A stretch of DNA of 64,000 nucleotides, taken from Selaginella moellendorffii. Lineage: Eukaryota > Streptophyta > Lycopodiopsida > Selaginellales > Selaginellaceae. The translations under genes were made by a program, and so were the position numbers. The DNA lies in the NCBI RefSeq assembly GCF_000143415.4, contig NW_003314276.1:693825-757824 (forward strand), in the 5' to 3' direction. This document shows positions 1 through 12,047 of the stretch, piece by piece. The stretch's first letter is position 1; each line of letters starts with the position of its first letter. The notes under the pieces are model-generated. The model did not search any database. It saw nothing but the letters and a program-made list of their open reading frames with translations, and was not told the DNA's origin.

Positions 1-1299
1 AAAAGTCCGATCGAGCAAAGTAACATTACTTGAGGTGCATGCCAACTTCCATTGACTCCTATCAGAGTTGATGTCACTAAGCTTGAATTTCTGGAGGAGC
101 TCTTCAATATATTTCTTCTGAGACATTTCTAGTGTGCCCTTCCTCCTGTCTCTGAAGATCTGGATGCCAAGACAATACTTGACACTCCCAAGGTCCACCA
201 TCTTGAATCTCGAGCTGAGATCTTTCTTCAGTTGATGAATCAGCTTCTTGCTTTTGCTGAGGAGCAAGCAGTCGTCCACATACAAAGCCAACAGCACCAG
301 GAGAGCTCCCACTTGCTTAATATACACATTAGTGTCTGCAGAGAGACTCTCGAAGCCAAGGGCAAGAAGAAACGAGTTCATCTTTGCATACCAGGCGATC
401 GCTTCAGGCCGTAGAGGGCCTTCTTGAGCTTGCACACCAAGTGCTCTCGTCCTTTGGCAATAAATCCGGCTGGTTGCTCAATGTAGACTTCCTCCTCCAA
501 GTCACCATTCAGGAATGCCGTCGTTACATCCATGTGCTCAACGTGCATGTCTTCGTGAGCTGCTAAGTTGTAGAGAAGTCGAATTGATGCAAGCTTCACC
601 ACTGGTGAAAACGTCTCATAGAAGGCGACTCCTTCCGACTTGTGAGAATCCTCTCGCAACAAATCTAACTTTGTAGCTCGTGTCTCCATCAGGTCCTGTC
701 TTGAGCCGCAAGAGGAACTTGGTCTTAATCACCTTCCTCCCAGGTGGCAGCTCCACAAGATCCCAGGTCTTGTTCTCCATCAATGAGCTATACTCAGCTT
801 GACAAGCAGTGCGCCACTGATCTGCATCAGGTCCGGCAAGAGCATCTTCCATGGTCTTCTGAACAAGTGCATCTCGGCCATGGCTGAAGAGAAGGAGAAG
901 CTGGTTCTTGCCTTGCTCCCCTTCTTCCTCCATGCTAGAGTTGGCAAAATAAAAGACTGGATCGTAAGAGGTCTCAGGAATTGGCACTGATCGGTCTCTA
1001 GTAGCCTTGGTTTCTTGCCGAGAAGCCTGCTCAGCTGCTTGTATGTCCAGCTGCTCCCTGCATTGACGCCCAGCCTCTGTGAGTGCGCGCTCACGGTCAG
1101 AATGTCTCAAACTGCCCTCACTATTTTCAGCCCTGGTCCTGCCAATAGTGCGCTCACCACCGTGGTCTTCCTCTCTGCCAACTGGGTTTGCTGTCCTAGC
1201 GCTCCCACTGGTTCCAACGCCTACTGTGTCGAGTGGCAAGCCTTCAGCTTCAGGGAGCAAGCCCTCACCTCCATTTGGATCGCCCCCAGCACCATCCAC
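1..1299 (-). pseudogene. Ty1/copia reverse transcriptase fragment
   Basis: Reverse transcriptase part of a Ty1/copia polyprotein, read right to left and cut by the window's left edge. Seen: the N-terminal RT signature around 700-820 (ENKTWDLVELPPGRKVIKTK), the AFLNGDLEEEVYIEQPAGF block near 430-500, and a YVDD catalytic motif near 265-280 followed by the copia thumb region down to base 1. The frame shifts near 620-690 and near 370-400, so it is not one open frame. The linker upstream runs straight on from the protease segment with no integrase zinc finger or DDE domain, which suggests an internal deletion. Family assignment is firm; it is a dead relic. Confidence 0.85.
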
Positions 1300-2150
1300 G
1301 CTCTCTGCACCGTCCTCGTTGCCTCTGGATCATCCTGGTCGCCACTTCCATTCCCCTCGCCGGCTCCTTCAGCTCTGGCCCTAACTGGAAATTCATTGTC
1401 ACTTTCTTCCGAGTCATCCGCAGCTACTTCCGTGAGAGAAAACTGTGGCGGTGGCAGGAGATTTCTTGTCACATATGTCCTAGACAATTTCCCTGCTGGA
1501 AATTTCCTGATGTGTGTCATGTGTTTGTTTGCCCCAGAATCAAGGTACACCACTTCTGCTTCTGTGCCAAGAGCGTTCTTTGCAACCTGCTGGATATTAG
1601 TGGCCATGAACAAGCTGCCATGGTCGTCCACATCCTCCTGGTTGTCTTCCTTGGTACTTTCTGCTGTCCTGGCAAAGTTGGCCGATTTGTTCTTCCTTGC
1701 CACCAGTCTCTTTGCCTCAGCTTTTCGAGCCTCTTTAGCTTTCTTGGCCTCTTCGTCTGTGCAATCTCGTGCCCAGTGCCCTGATCATTCTTCTTTTCCT
1801 TCTTGAACTTTTCTGGTTTGCTGCTCTCGCCTTGATTGTTCGTTGGTCCTAGTCTGTCCCACACTGTGATAGATCGTTTCCCCTTTCCTGCAAAGAGTGA
1901 CAATTCTTTCTCATTTGAGCTTGCTTGCCCTGACTTGAGAAAACCCTCCAACGTTGTGAGGTTGGTTACGATCTGGCTGAAAGTGTTACTAGAACTTAAA
2001 TGATGCGACTTTGTGAGTTGCATTGGTCCACTAAACCCCTTGAAGAAAGCTGTAATCAGCTCATCTTCATCGAAGTCCTTCATTTGAACTGCATCGATCT
2101 GCTTGGCGATGTCTACAAGAGCACTGGCAAAATCGCTTACAGATTCAGTT
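1221..2150 (-). pseudogene. Ty1/copia gag and aspartic protease fragment
   Basis: Gag and protease portion of the same minus-strand copia element. The gag part (about 1750-2150) has the UBN2-type helical region with DFASALVDIAKQIDAV and FDEDELITAFFKGF. The protease follows in a shifted frame (about 1450-1703) with the copia-type catalytic motif YLDSGANKHMT, in which DSG supplies the aspartate. An acidic linker (ADDSEESDNEF) then leads directly towards the RT. No CCHC knuckle was recognised. The frameshift near 1560-1700 separates gag from protease. The right end breaks at about 2150, where plus-strand copia sequence begins. Confidence 0.75.
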
Positions 2151-2316
2151 TCATTTTATTCGTGAACAGGTAGCGGTGAAGAAAGTGGAACTCGTCTACT
2201 GTGCTACCACGGAGATGGTGGCAGATATATTCACGAAGGCACTTCCACCAGCAGTGTTCTTGCGACATGTACAAGCTCTGGGCGTGAAGAAACGAAGTAT
2301 TGCGAGCTCAACTTGA
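2151..2316 (+). pseudogene. Ty1/copia RNase H C-terminal fragment
   Basis: Last ~54 codons of a copia RNase H in the opposite orientation to its neighbour. It reads HFIREQVAVKKVELVYC followed by TTEMVADIFTKALP, the standard copia ending, and stops with TGA at 2314-2316. A purine-rich GAGTGGGAGTA, a likely polypurine tract, follows at once. The next ~135 bases (about 2327-2460) may be a short copia LTR. The head-to-head junction with the minus-strand copia at about 2150 shows two different insertions or a rearrangement. Confidence 0.75.
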
Positions 2317-2326
2317 GTGGGAGTAT

Positions 2327-2460
2327 TGAGGGAATATTCGTGATTCTGCTTAGGTCAAGTTGACCCGTCGTGTCTGTTCATTCTCTCATTAGTCAATAAG
2401 AGAAACGCCCAGCAGGCCCCGGGCGTAGCACCAGCAGCGGCTGGCATTCCCGAATAAAAC
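2327..2460 (+). repeat. putative short copia LTR
   Basis: Begins right after the polypurine tract of the plus-strand copia tail with TTGAGGGAATATTCG and runs to the edge of the BRF1-like exon. Only its position supports the call; no second LTR is in the window, and the right boundary is a guess. Confidence 0.35.
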
Positions 2461-2467
2461 CTTTTGG

Positions 2468-2854
2468 AGCTCGCGACGGCAGCGGCAGCAGCAGCAGAGA
2501 TGTCAGTGGCGGATCCAGTTCCAGACGAAATTGCAGACAGAGCAGCAGCTTGTGCAGCTTTTGCTTGCAGCTATTGATGCGAGTTTTAAAATGTGTTGGC
2601 AGGACAAACGTGAGCTGCCTACCTGAAGGTCTTCTTTGTTCATTTCCGTCCAGAAGACAGTTTTCAATCGTTCTTCTTCGGCATTGTTCAAGTAAGCATT
2701 CATCTGTAGGCAAAAGACATGAACTTGAGATACGACTGTTGAACGTTATTACCTCCTCGTCATCGAGGTCTGACAAAGTTTCTTCCACATCTGAGTTGCC
2801 CAGAGTTTCCGGAATTGTACTTTCTTCAAAATCTTCCAAGACACTTTCGGACAT
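2468..2854 (-). pseudogene. BRF1-like TFIIIB subunit fragment (TBP-binding region)
   Basis: Three exons read on the minus strand: 2753-2854, 2623-2703 and about 2468-2570. They are joined by GT-AG introns of 49 nt (2704-2752) and 52 nt (2571-2622), all in phase 0. The product contains ETLSDLDDEE, then MNAYLNNAEEERLKTVFWTE, then MNKEDLQ, then an Ala-rich tail. This matches the conserved C-terminal BRF1 homology block (S-D-I-D-D, YL-NEEE, K-T--W-E-NKEYLE), which in BRF1 binds TBP in RNA polymerase III initiation. Only this block is present: there is no zinc ribbon and no cyclin folds upstream. The downstream edge abuts copia sequence. It is probably a fragment captured or broken by retroelements. 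Family call from memory. Confidence 0.6.
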
Positions 2855-2879
2855 GGCTAAGTAGCCCGAGGAGTTCAAG

Positions 2880-3990
2880 GCTAAAGCAAAAGAGTTGGAA
2901 CTTCAGGAGCCTGGTCCTCATGGACATTTAACCTAAATTCTTTGCGAACATAAAGAACAAGGTGCAGAAGCTGCTTTGACGAGGCTTTTTTTTTTCTTCT
3001 TTGAAAGGAAAGTATCCGGAAGGAGGCATTTCAACGAGCCAAAAATAAACTTTTTGATGCTGAAGGAGTAATTGCCGCGCAAACATGGACAATACTCACC
3101 TGCATGCAGACATAGGCATCAAGCAGCGAAAGTAAGTGCACTCTTATCACCAAAATCGTGAATTTGAGCCGCAACAAAACTCCACTTGGTTTTCTGCCCG
3201 TCTGTATAACAGAGGTTAAGCGAATTCAAAATGTAATCGAGCTGACCTGAATCCAATCCCGCTTCATGCTGACAGAAATTCTTAATGCGGAAGTCGCAAT
3301 GGCATGATCTATCCGTCTAAAGGAGCCTTTGCTTAATCCCAACGTACGAGACAGTAGAATAGCTCAAAAACTCATACTATCTAAATAGACTCGGATCGAT
3401 AGGCTTTGCCATCATGGGATGTTCTTCTAGCTTCGGCGCTCATGCTTAGGAAGCTTGGTCGGACTTCCAGGAGTAGAATTGGAAAGTCTTCCTCGCCAGA
3501 AACCAAAAAATGGGGGAATCGAACCCTCACCTTTGAACCATGCCCCCGTGGCTGTGGAGCTTCATTCGCATTTAAGAATAAATCGACTGGACGAGCTCTT
3601 GCGCCGAGAGAGCCTGTCTTGATCATGGTCAGCCTCTCTTAAACTTGTAAATAATGATCGTGGGTAAAAGCTATTTTGATTCTTTGGATACCAACAAGCG
3701 GCAGCAACTGAAAGAAAGACTGCACAAACAGAAACAACACTCCCGGAAAACAAGTGGGATTTTGAGAAAATCTCGCGTAGAAAGTGGGATTTTTCCCACC
3801 CAGGATCCTAACAAGAAGAGCGCTGGCTGAGTGATAATCGTTTTAATACTCTTCATAGTACTCTTCTTCTTGCGGTTGCACATAGAGTCCTCCCTTGCAA
3901 TCTTCTTGTTCCTCTTCCTCTTCTCCTCCTTCGTTTCCATTTTCTTGTCCATCTCATTGATATTCCACTTCTTTCTTCTCGTCCAATGAC
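2880..3990. other. no gene recognised
   Basis: About 1.1 kb between the two BRF1-like fragments. Short open frames exist on both strands, but none shows a known domain or a sensible exon chain. A GGTTCGATTCCC-like box on the minus strand near 3510-3525 resembles a tRNA T-arm without a matching acceptor stem. Confidence 0.5.
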
Positions 3991-4009
3991 ATCTGTACGA
4001 GGCATCGGC

Positions 4010-4110
4010 CCCTGACATCGCCGCTGCGCCGTCGCAGGCTCCGAAAAGGTTCGTGCATTTCAATGAAGTAATTCCTGTTCCTCGAAGTCCAGGCAAAAAA
4101 AATCGAGAAA
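4010..4110 (+). repeat. copy of dispersed repeat R (fragment)
   Basis: A stretch coding in one frame for DIAAAPSQAPKRFVHFNEV is matched by diverged copies at about 51815-51930 (plus strand) and partly at 19444-19500 (reverse). It may come from an old gene; I do not recognise the product. Confidence 0.5.
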
Positions 4111-4299
4111 AATTGCTGTAGCAGCTTTCAAAATGTTATCAATCTACATACTCTTTCTCACCTTTACTTCCAGCATCTGACGTGCTGCCTCTGCCATGGA
4201 CTCTGCCATGTGCATCTTCACTTGCAGCTATTATTGCTGCTTCCTTTCCAGCTCCTGTGAGCTTTAAAACACCTGACACCTGAAGTATTAGACAAACAC

Positions 4300-4365
4300 C
4301 TGAAGGTGTTCTTTGTTCATTTCCGTCCAGATGACTTCCTCATTGTTGTTCAAGTAAGCATTCAT
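4300..4365 (-). pseudogene. second BRF1-like exon copy
   Basis: A 66-nt exon-like copy reading MNAYLNNNEEVIWTEMNKEH plus LQ. It is bounded by an acceptor-like TATAG and a donor-like GTGTTT. It parallels the 81-nt exon at 2623-2703 but lacks five codons in the middle. The surrounding bases also match the first copy, so this is a partial duplication of the BRF1-like fragment. Confidence 0.55.
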
Positions 4366-6479
4366 CTATAGGCAAAGGACATGAACTCAATTGAGAGAAT
4401 GTTAGATCACCTGTTAGGTGTGGTTAACGTTAGTCAAAGGGAAGCTCAAAGGGTATATTAAAGCATGTTAAGGAGTTTTTTAGGTAGTTTAGGGGTGGTT
4501 AGGTGAAAAAGAACCTTAAAAAGAGGTATAATGTAGTTTAGAGAGAGTAGACCTTTGTCTTTTCACATTAGATTATAACATCAGTATTAGAGAAGTTGGT
4601 TGCAATGGCCAATTAAATTGAACATTGGAATTCTATTGTTAATGGTGGTGTCGATGAAGTTGTAAAGGTTTGAACCATTTAAGATGTTGTTCATGAGCTA
4701 TGAGCTTTTAATCAAAATCAGCAAAAGATGCAAAACAAGATGCATGGTATAATATATATCATTCATGGATGTGGTGGCATTCTAAGTAAGACTTCCTTGG
4801 TAAATTGACTTAAGATAGCAATGTTTTTTGGTGATGGTGGTGTGGAGGAGCGTCTAACTTAATTAGCAAATATGAAGAAGTTTTTGGCTGCTAGGGGAAC
4901 TTTAAATACAAAGACTTTAATGGTCATTCTAATGGTTTTGTGTGATATGGATCTTTAGTGGTAGAATTGGTTTAAGGAGTTTTATGTTGTAGATAAGAAA
5001 CCACTAATGTCTACTGTGGATGAGTTTGAAGTTGCTTTTTGTTTACGTTTTGCCCCTCACTATGACGTGGAGAATACTTGCATAGAATTTTGACATTTCT
5101 AGCAAGGGAAAATAACGTTTAAGCACTATATTGAGAAGCTTATTTGCTTGATTAGTCATGTTCCAATGAAGGATCTAAATTAAAATAAGTCTTACTTCAT
5201 TAATGACCTTTATAGTGAGAGTATGCAACAACACTTGCATCATTATTAGGCTATAAAGAGTCTGGAGGAGCTCTTTGATGTGGCTCGTCGACTTGATAAT
5301 GACAAGCAGGTCTTGCAAGTGTTCGAGAGGTCCTTCTGTCGAGCATTGTCATAATGATCATTGTGGACATAAGGATGGGAACAAATATCACAAGCTGAAG
5401 TTTATGGTAGTTACTTCAGATGCAAAGGAAAAGTTATTCGTGTAGAATTATAGACAGAGTTGTCATCATTGCAGTGAATTTAAATGCTTAAAGGCTAATT
5501 ATCCACAATTGAAGAGTAAATAGTAAGGTAAAAAGAATGGTCAATCTTCTACTAATGGTAAACCAAATACTAAAAAGTTGTAAGCTTTGCAATGTAAAGA
5601 TTACAGGGATGACCATTTCGGTCGGAGGAAGAGGTTTTTGATCATTGTTCATCAATTTAACTACGTGTGGAATAAGATAGAACTCAAAGACACTTGTATA
5701 TCAACTTTAATGTTAGAGGGTGTATTTTGTGGTAGTCTAATGCAAATTTTACTAAATAATAGACGATGACAACTTTGTTTTAGTAATGTTTATTGAGGAG
5801 TATGGCTTAGTGATATGAGGAGTTCTTCTATATACAGTGGAAGGTGCAACTACTTCTGCTTAGCATTTGGATGCTTGTATAGAGGTGCTAGAAGTGTTGT
5901 TTGGCAAAACCACATTTTTGGAGACTTCTTATTTCGTAAATATCTATTGTATGGATTTCATTTTTGGGATGCTATAGTTGATGAAGGTGGATCCAGAGAT
6001 AAAGTGGAATATAAGTGTGTTTTGCTAGAGTTCGATGGCATTAAAGATGTGTAGCTTGGAGAGGGAGTTCAATCTTTACTTGTTATGCTCTCCACTACAT
6101 CTTTGAAGTAGGCTTGTTGTAATGGAAAAACACTTTCAAGTTACTTGTTATTTATTCGTGACTTGGGGGATTTAAGGCATATGTAGAGGAAAGGTAGCTA
6201 TACAGGTTGTACTTAAAGAGTTTTTTTATATTTTTCCATCTAAACTTCCTCTTGGGTTGCCTCCATTACGAGGTGTGGAGCATGGGATTACACTAGAGCT
6301 AAGGACACAACCAATTTATTAGTGTCCATTTCGGTTGAGTTATGTAGATGAGCAAGAAGTTTAACAATAAGTCAAAAAGTTATCTGAATTTAGATTTATT
6401 CAACCAAGTAGGTCTTTATTTAGTGTTCCGGTCTTGCTTATGAAAAAGAAAGACAATTCAATATAGATGTGTATTGACT

Positions 6480-6840
6480 ACCATGCCTTGAATAAAAAAG
6501 GATAAAATGCCGATATTGCGTATGGATGATATCTTAGACAAACTTGGTAAAGGACGAGTGTTTACCAAGATTGATTTGAGGAGTGGATATTATCAGATTG
6601 TAATGGATGATATATCTATCTCTAAGATGGCATTTAACATGAGTTTCAGGCATTTTGAGTTTATAGTTTGTTTTTTGGTTTGACAAATGCACCAGCCACA
6701 TTTACTTAGTTGATAACGGAGGTATCTAAGTGTTATTTTCATGAGTTTGTAAAGATTTTTTTGGATGATATTCTTGTTTTCAACAAGAATATAAAAGAGC
6801 ATAAAATGCATTTACACAAGGTTCTTTTGTTACTACTTGG
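6480..6840 (+). pseudogene. gypsy reverse transcriptase core of the ancient relic
   Basis: Palm and fingers of the RT: PILRMDDILDKLGKG, then [11 protein letters not shown], then a FGLTNAPATFT-like block near 6675-6710, then FLDDILVF with the two adjacent aspartates of the active site. At least two frameshifts and several stops lie between the blocks, so it cannot make an enzyme. Confidence 0.75.
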
Positions 6841-7434
6841 ATAGCAAATTTTATATAAAGAAGAGCAAATATGAATTTGCAAAGCTAGAAATGGGATATT
6901 TAGGCTATATTGTGACATATCCAAGAAAGGTGGCTATGATGGAGAACAAACTTACACCAACTTCTATAACCGAGTTACACAGCTTCCTTGGTATGGCTAG
7001 TTGCTACCGACGTTTTTAACACAAGTTTGCAAAGATGGCTATTTCTTTTACAGTTGTTATGCAAGAACGTGCCATTAGAATGGAAAAAGCCACATAAAAA
7101 ATGTTTTGTGGTATTGAAATAATTATTGAGTGAGGCTGCAATGCTTTACATTGCTAATCTATCAAAACCTTATAAAGTGATATGTGATGTGAATGGTTGT
7201 GCACTAGGAGGAATTCTCATGCAAGAAGGACATCCTATTGCATATGAGAGTCAAACTTCAAATCCTATAGAGTAATGTTATTCCATATATGAGCAAGAGT
7301 TACTCTCTATTGTTCATGTTTTGCAAATATGGCAATATTATCTTTATAGTGTAGTGTTTGTAGTGTTGATGGATCACAAACATTTTATGTATCTTTTTAC
7401 ACAAAAGGAGTTGAACACTAGACAAGTTCGTTAG

Positions 7435-7864
7435 ATGGTTAAATTCATAGAGTTTGGGGAATTTCCTATTGAGCATTGTTTGGGAAAATTGAATATGGTG
7501 GAAGATGTTTTATCTTGTATTCATCATGTGATGGCATTACAAACACAATTTTGTCATAATTTGAGTAAAGTGGTCAGTGAGTTTGGGCAGTTGGTTAAGT
7601 CTGCTCAAGGTCAAGATATTGAGGTGGTCTCTTTCATTGATGGATTGGATTCTTTACTACAATAGTTGTGTATATTTGCTATGGGTGGATGTGTTAATTA
7701 CTCAAGTTTTATTCCACTATCATGATTGTTTAGAGGCTGGTTATTTTGAGGGGAAGAAAATATATGACTTGATTAAGTGCAATTTTTATTGGAAGAATAT
7801 AAAAGCTAATATCCTTGAGTATTGTAAATCATGTAAGCTCTTTCGGCAAGTAAAGGTGCTATAG
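7435..7864 (+). pseudogene. gypsy RNase H tail and integrase zinc finger of the ancient relic
   Basis: Two overlapping frames encode the end of RNase H (FPIEHCLGKLNMVEDVLS, the usual PGK-N-VADALSR ending) and an HHCC-type integrase head (YHDCLEAGYF...CKSCKLFRQVK). The second zinc-binding histidine has become phenylalanine. A frameshift near 7660 separates the two. Confidence 0.65.
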
Positions 7865-8934
7865 GAGAAACTAAAAGGACTTTTACAACTTTTTATCTAT
7901 TCTTCAAAGCTATTGATATAGTATTTCTATAGACTTCATAACTTGCTTGCCACAAACATAGAGGCAAAATGAGCAAGTATAGGTTATAGTGGATCTTTTA
8001 ACAAAGTATGTGCAATTGTTGGTTCTTTGGAGGACTGTCATTGCCTCAAACTTGGCTGCAATTTATTTAGAGAAGGTTTTTCCTAACTTTGGTTTGCTGG
8101 AGAATATCATTAGTGATTGAGATTCAAAGTTCACTAGTGGATTTTGGAAGAGTTTTCCAAAGGCTATACAAGTGATTTTAAAACTCTCAAATGGAGATCA
8201 TTCTTAAATGAATAAGCAAACCAAGCATGTGAATCAAGTGGTGGAAGATATACTACACTATAGCATTAATCAAAATCAAGAACAATGGGATTTGTATCTT
8301 CCATTAGTGCAATTTTCCTAACACAATGGAACCAAGTTAAATTTTTACTTTGCGATGTTTGGAAAACATCCTTGAATAGTGGTAGAGTTGGAATTGCATT
8401 TGAGTAAATATGTTTAAAATAAGCTTGATTTTGAGGCAAATGATTTGGCTATAGAATTTGATAAGATTCTGGTGGTGTGTAAATGAAATTTGTAGGCAGT
8501 TTAGGATAGAGTGGAAAAGTTTGCTAATGAGCATTGCTAATTTTGAGAATATAGGGTGGGTGATCTTGTCTTTGTGCAAGTGATTTTTCTGTCAAGTGAG
8601 CAGCAGAACACTTTGGTGCCTTTACAAAATGGGAAGAGTGACAAAATTTTCATTGATATACTAGTCTATATAAAGTGCTAGAGCACATTGGTAAAGTGGG
8701 TTATTGGTACGACTATCAATTAGGGTGAAAATTCATTTAGTATTTTATATTAGCCAGTTAAAAGGTGTAATATCTTGGAGTGAAAGGCCTAATACTTCAT
8801 TACTTGATATATACAACTGTGGACAATAGACTAGGAGTTTGAGTAGAGTTCCCCAAAAAGGGTGATCATCAGTACAACTAGTCTTTGGGATAAGGACTTT
8901 ATTGGGGGGGGGGTTGGGGGTGGGGGGTATATCT

Positions 8935-9142
8935 TAAAAATATTCGACCAAGTGCTATAATATATGAAATAGGTATCCACCTCCTTTTTTTTCTACTTTT
9001 AAGTCATAGTTCAATTCACTTATTATTATTTAGGTTTATTGGGTTTGAAATAAAATTTTTGAATTATGAATTTTGTGAAGATCTTTCAGCTAATCAATAA
9101 CTTACAATTAACAGTTGATTCATTTTAAGAGTTGAGTTAGTG
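8935..9142 (+). repeat. direct repeat, copy 1
   Basis: About 208 bases almost identical to 10531-10748 (both begin ATCTTAAAAATATTCGACC and end near GTTGAGTTAG). It follows an odd G-rich run at about 8904-8930. The high identity inside otherwise degenerate DNA marks a recent local duplication or insertion. Confidence 0.75.
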
Positions 9143-9370
9143 GGGCAGAATTGTTAGGTGTTAGCTTTGACGATATGGTCAATGTTGGTTAGAGTGAAGT
9201 TTAAAGGTATACTTAGGCATGTTAAGATCAGGAATTTAACCTACCCTAGGGTTCATAGTGGAGTAGTGGCACAAGTTACTCTAGAGAGGAATCTTAAAAA
9301 GAGGTGTAATATTGTTTAAGGAGACTAAATCTTTGTATTTTCATATTAGATCATAATATCACATGGTTAA

Positions 9371-11926
9371 ATATATAAGCAAATAAGAGATTCAATACCT
9401 TTAAAGCCTTTCCTTAATCACGCATATGCAATTCTTCAAGGTCTTCCAAGAGAAACTCCTTTAGCTTTCTTTTTTTAGCATCAAAACATTTCTGACTAGC
9501 TAGTTAAAGTATAGATGGATTGGACTCTCCTTCCAAACCATTAGATCCTTTCATAAATTGAAATGCCAAATGTTATATAGTGAAGATCTAAGTTACAAGA
9601 AAGAAAAAATAGCTCAACAAAGAGCACACCAGTGTATGTTTATTTTTTTAAAATTTTGAATCCACTTTATTTCATATTTCCTTATAATATTTTTTAAATA
9701 TGACAGGAAGAAAAGTGAGTTTTCTTTTAAAGTTTTTTATATTATTAGTATTGTATTTGAAATGCCTTTTCTTTTCACCTTCATAAAGGATTGGACAAGG
9801 AAGAGAAAGAATTAATAGTGTATGGTTTAAGTGATTTAAGTTGTTTTCTTAGGATTAAAAAATTTATCTTTAAAAATCATATAAATTAGTAACTTTAAAA
9901 ATTGAGATAATGAAATTGAGTTGAAATAGATTGACTTTATTTAAATTAAAATTTATTGTTGTGTCTTCCACAAATATCTAGTACTTGGCAATTGTCAATC
10001 CAGTTGACTACCAATGTCTCTCTAACTTTGTTCCACCTAAATGCATCAATATGTAAATCTTTACCTAAGTTAACGTTAATCTTTTATATAATACTTTAGT
10101 GCCAATAGTAAGTTCCTAAACTAAAGATTTTTGATTTTTTATAGCAACTTTGTTATTTTAGTGAGGTTGTAATTATTAAACTCTGTAACTGTAGCAATAA
10201 ATAATTGTGTTTCATAGTATAAGTAATGAAAGTTATAAAGACAAAAGAATAAAGTCTTTTACGAATGTTGTTTATGAAAAATAAAAAGTTAAGATTACAA
10301 ATCAAATAAATAGTTACAAAGTTGTTAGAACTTTGTGCATTAGGAAGCTTTGCATTTTCAAGAGTCAAACAACATAAAATAATAGTATATATATAAATCT
10401 ACATATTTTATTTTCAATCCAAAATTTCTAACTTATTTTGTAGTGTTTTTTTTGCCATAAGAAGAAAAAAAGATTTTTGAGTCCTATCTTTAACACTTAT
10501 AGAGAACGTGATAACTTTCTTATTTTCTACTTAAAAAATCTTAAAAATATTCGACCAAGTGCTACAATATATGAAATAGGTATCCACCTCCTTTTTTTTC
10601 TACTTTTAAGTCATAGTTCAATTCACTTATTATTATTTAGGTTTATTGGGTTTGAAATAAATTTTTTGAATTATGAATTTTGTGAAGATCTTTCAGCTAA
10701 TCAATAACTTACAATTAACAGTTGATTCATTTTAAGAGTTGAGTTAGTAGCATGTTGTGAGTGGTAAATATATATATAATTGCAGTTATATTTTTAAAAT
10801 CAAGCATAGTGAATTAGCAATTGATCCTATCACTACTGCTTGCTCAAGTACTTGATCTTGTTGTAATAATCATTAATAACTATTTATTTTTTAATTTTTA
10901 TTATATTATTGAAAATTTCATAAATTAAGTATTTTCCATGCTTCTTTTTAACTTTTACTTTTCTATTGTACTTTTTTAGAAATTGTTTTTAGAAGCTATA
11001 TATAAGCTCTTGAAAAGAGGCATATTTTTATAATTATCCATAGTTTCAAGTCAATATAGAACTCCTTAACAAAAGATAAAATATGTAATCATATGATAAA
11101 GCTATAGTAAAAAAATAAATAAATGGCTAACATATATGTTTTTCCTTTCTTGATGATATATGATTTAATATTGTATTATTTAATCTTTCATTTGAAATGA
11201 TTTTTAATCATAAATAGTTCTTGCATTTTTTTATATTTTTAGATGAATTTTGGTACCATGTCATACAAAGAAATGATTACCTAACAACATTATCTATATT
11301 AGATTAAGTTCAAATTTTTAAATGGACTTTTTCAAGTTTGACTCTATCAATTGGTATGGGTATGCAATTTTAAAATCAGTCTACAAAAGCCTGAGAATGT
11401 ATAAATTAAGTTTATTAACCAGTAAAAATTATAAAAAACAAAATAATAAAGTGGCAAAAGTGGCGAATGGAGAAAAAATATTACAAAAGTTGAAAAGGTG
11501 GAGAAAGGTATGGTGAAAATTCCAAAAGTGGTAAAAATAAAGGATAAAAACTAATATATAAAAAAAATGAGAAAAATCAACAATAGTATTTATCTGTGAA
11601 AGATATACCTATGTATGCAACGCAAGAACCATAATTCTATCCTGATTAGTTTTAAATCCATGAAATTGAAATATATTCAAATTAAAGGTTAAATTTTTTT
11701 ATTATATTTCATAGTGATTATGACTTTCATTTATACTTTGGCCATAAGTACTTTATAAGGATTGAAGAATCCCATCTCTTAAGCATAGGTGGTTGAAACT
11801 TAGATTTTAATGACAATTGCAAAAGTTGCAACCACTTGTAAAATGTTTCAAGAAGTGAATCAGAATTTTTAACTCCTAAGTCATGACATGCATTAATATT
11901 CAAATAACACCATTTTTCTTATGCAT
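9371..11926. repeat. AT-rich non-coding repeat DNA (repeat R-like)
   Basis: No coding region recognised. 9480-10360 is a diverged copy of 52120-53140 (shared strings such as GGATTGGACTCTCCTTCCAAA and GGCAATTGTCAATCCAG). 10440-10560 matches 53420-53545. The remainder to 11926 is low-complexity AT-rich DNA with no signal that I can name. Confidence 0.65.
10531..10748 (+). repeat. direct repeat, copy 2
   Basis: Partner of 8935-9142. It lies in its natural context inside the repeat R-like DNA, so this is probably the source copy. Confidence 0.75.
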
Positions 11927-12047
11927 GTAAGGAACAAACTCCCCGAGGTGTCAAAGGATAAAGGATCCCCGAAAGCACAACTGAAATGATAAAGAGTTCA
12001 TCGGATGGGACCGAGTTTAAGATCAAGTCCAAAACCGACTCTGAGAC
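11927..12047 (+). repeat. truncated start of a chromovirus LTR
   Basis: About 120 bases match the first part of the family B LTR in plus orientation (TAAGGAACAAACTCCCCGAGG, then the AAAGAGTTCATCGGATGGGACC string and the start of the GAGNNC repeat). The sequence then switches directly to a minus-oriented LTR at about 12048, forming an inverted junction. Confidence 0.7.

Larger units (their letters stand above)
4395..9370 (+). mobile_element. ancient AT-rich Ty3/gypsy relic
   Basis: Decayed gypsy element on the plus strand. Related ends at about 4395-4575 and 9150-9360 (shared AATCTTAAAAAGAGGT-like and CATATTAGATCATAAT-like strings) look like remains of LTRs. In between, in broken frames, are an RT with CIDY near 6470, [20 protein letters not shown] near 6540-6600, FLDDILVFNKN near 6760-6790 and GYLGYIV near 6895. 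RNase H follows near 7170-7500. An integrase zinc finger with the ILEYCKSCKLFRQVK string lies near 7800-7860. Stops and frameshifts are frequent throughout. Much more AT-rich than the chromoviruses to the right, so older and of a different lineage. Confidence 0.75.

Noticed and set aside
3495-3560. tRNA-like B-box (GGTTCGATTCCC on the minus strand)
   Set aside because: No matching acceptor stem, D-arm or anticodon arm could be drawn; at most a tRNA-derived scrap.
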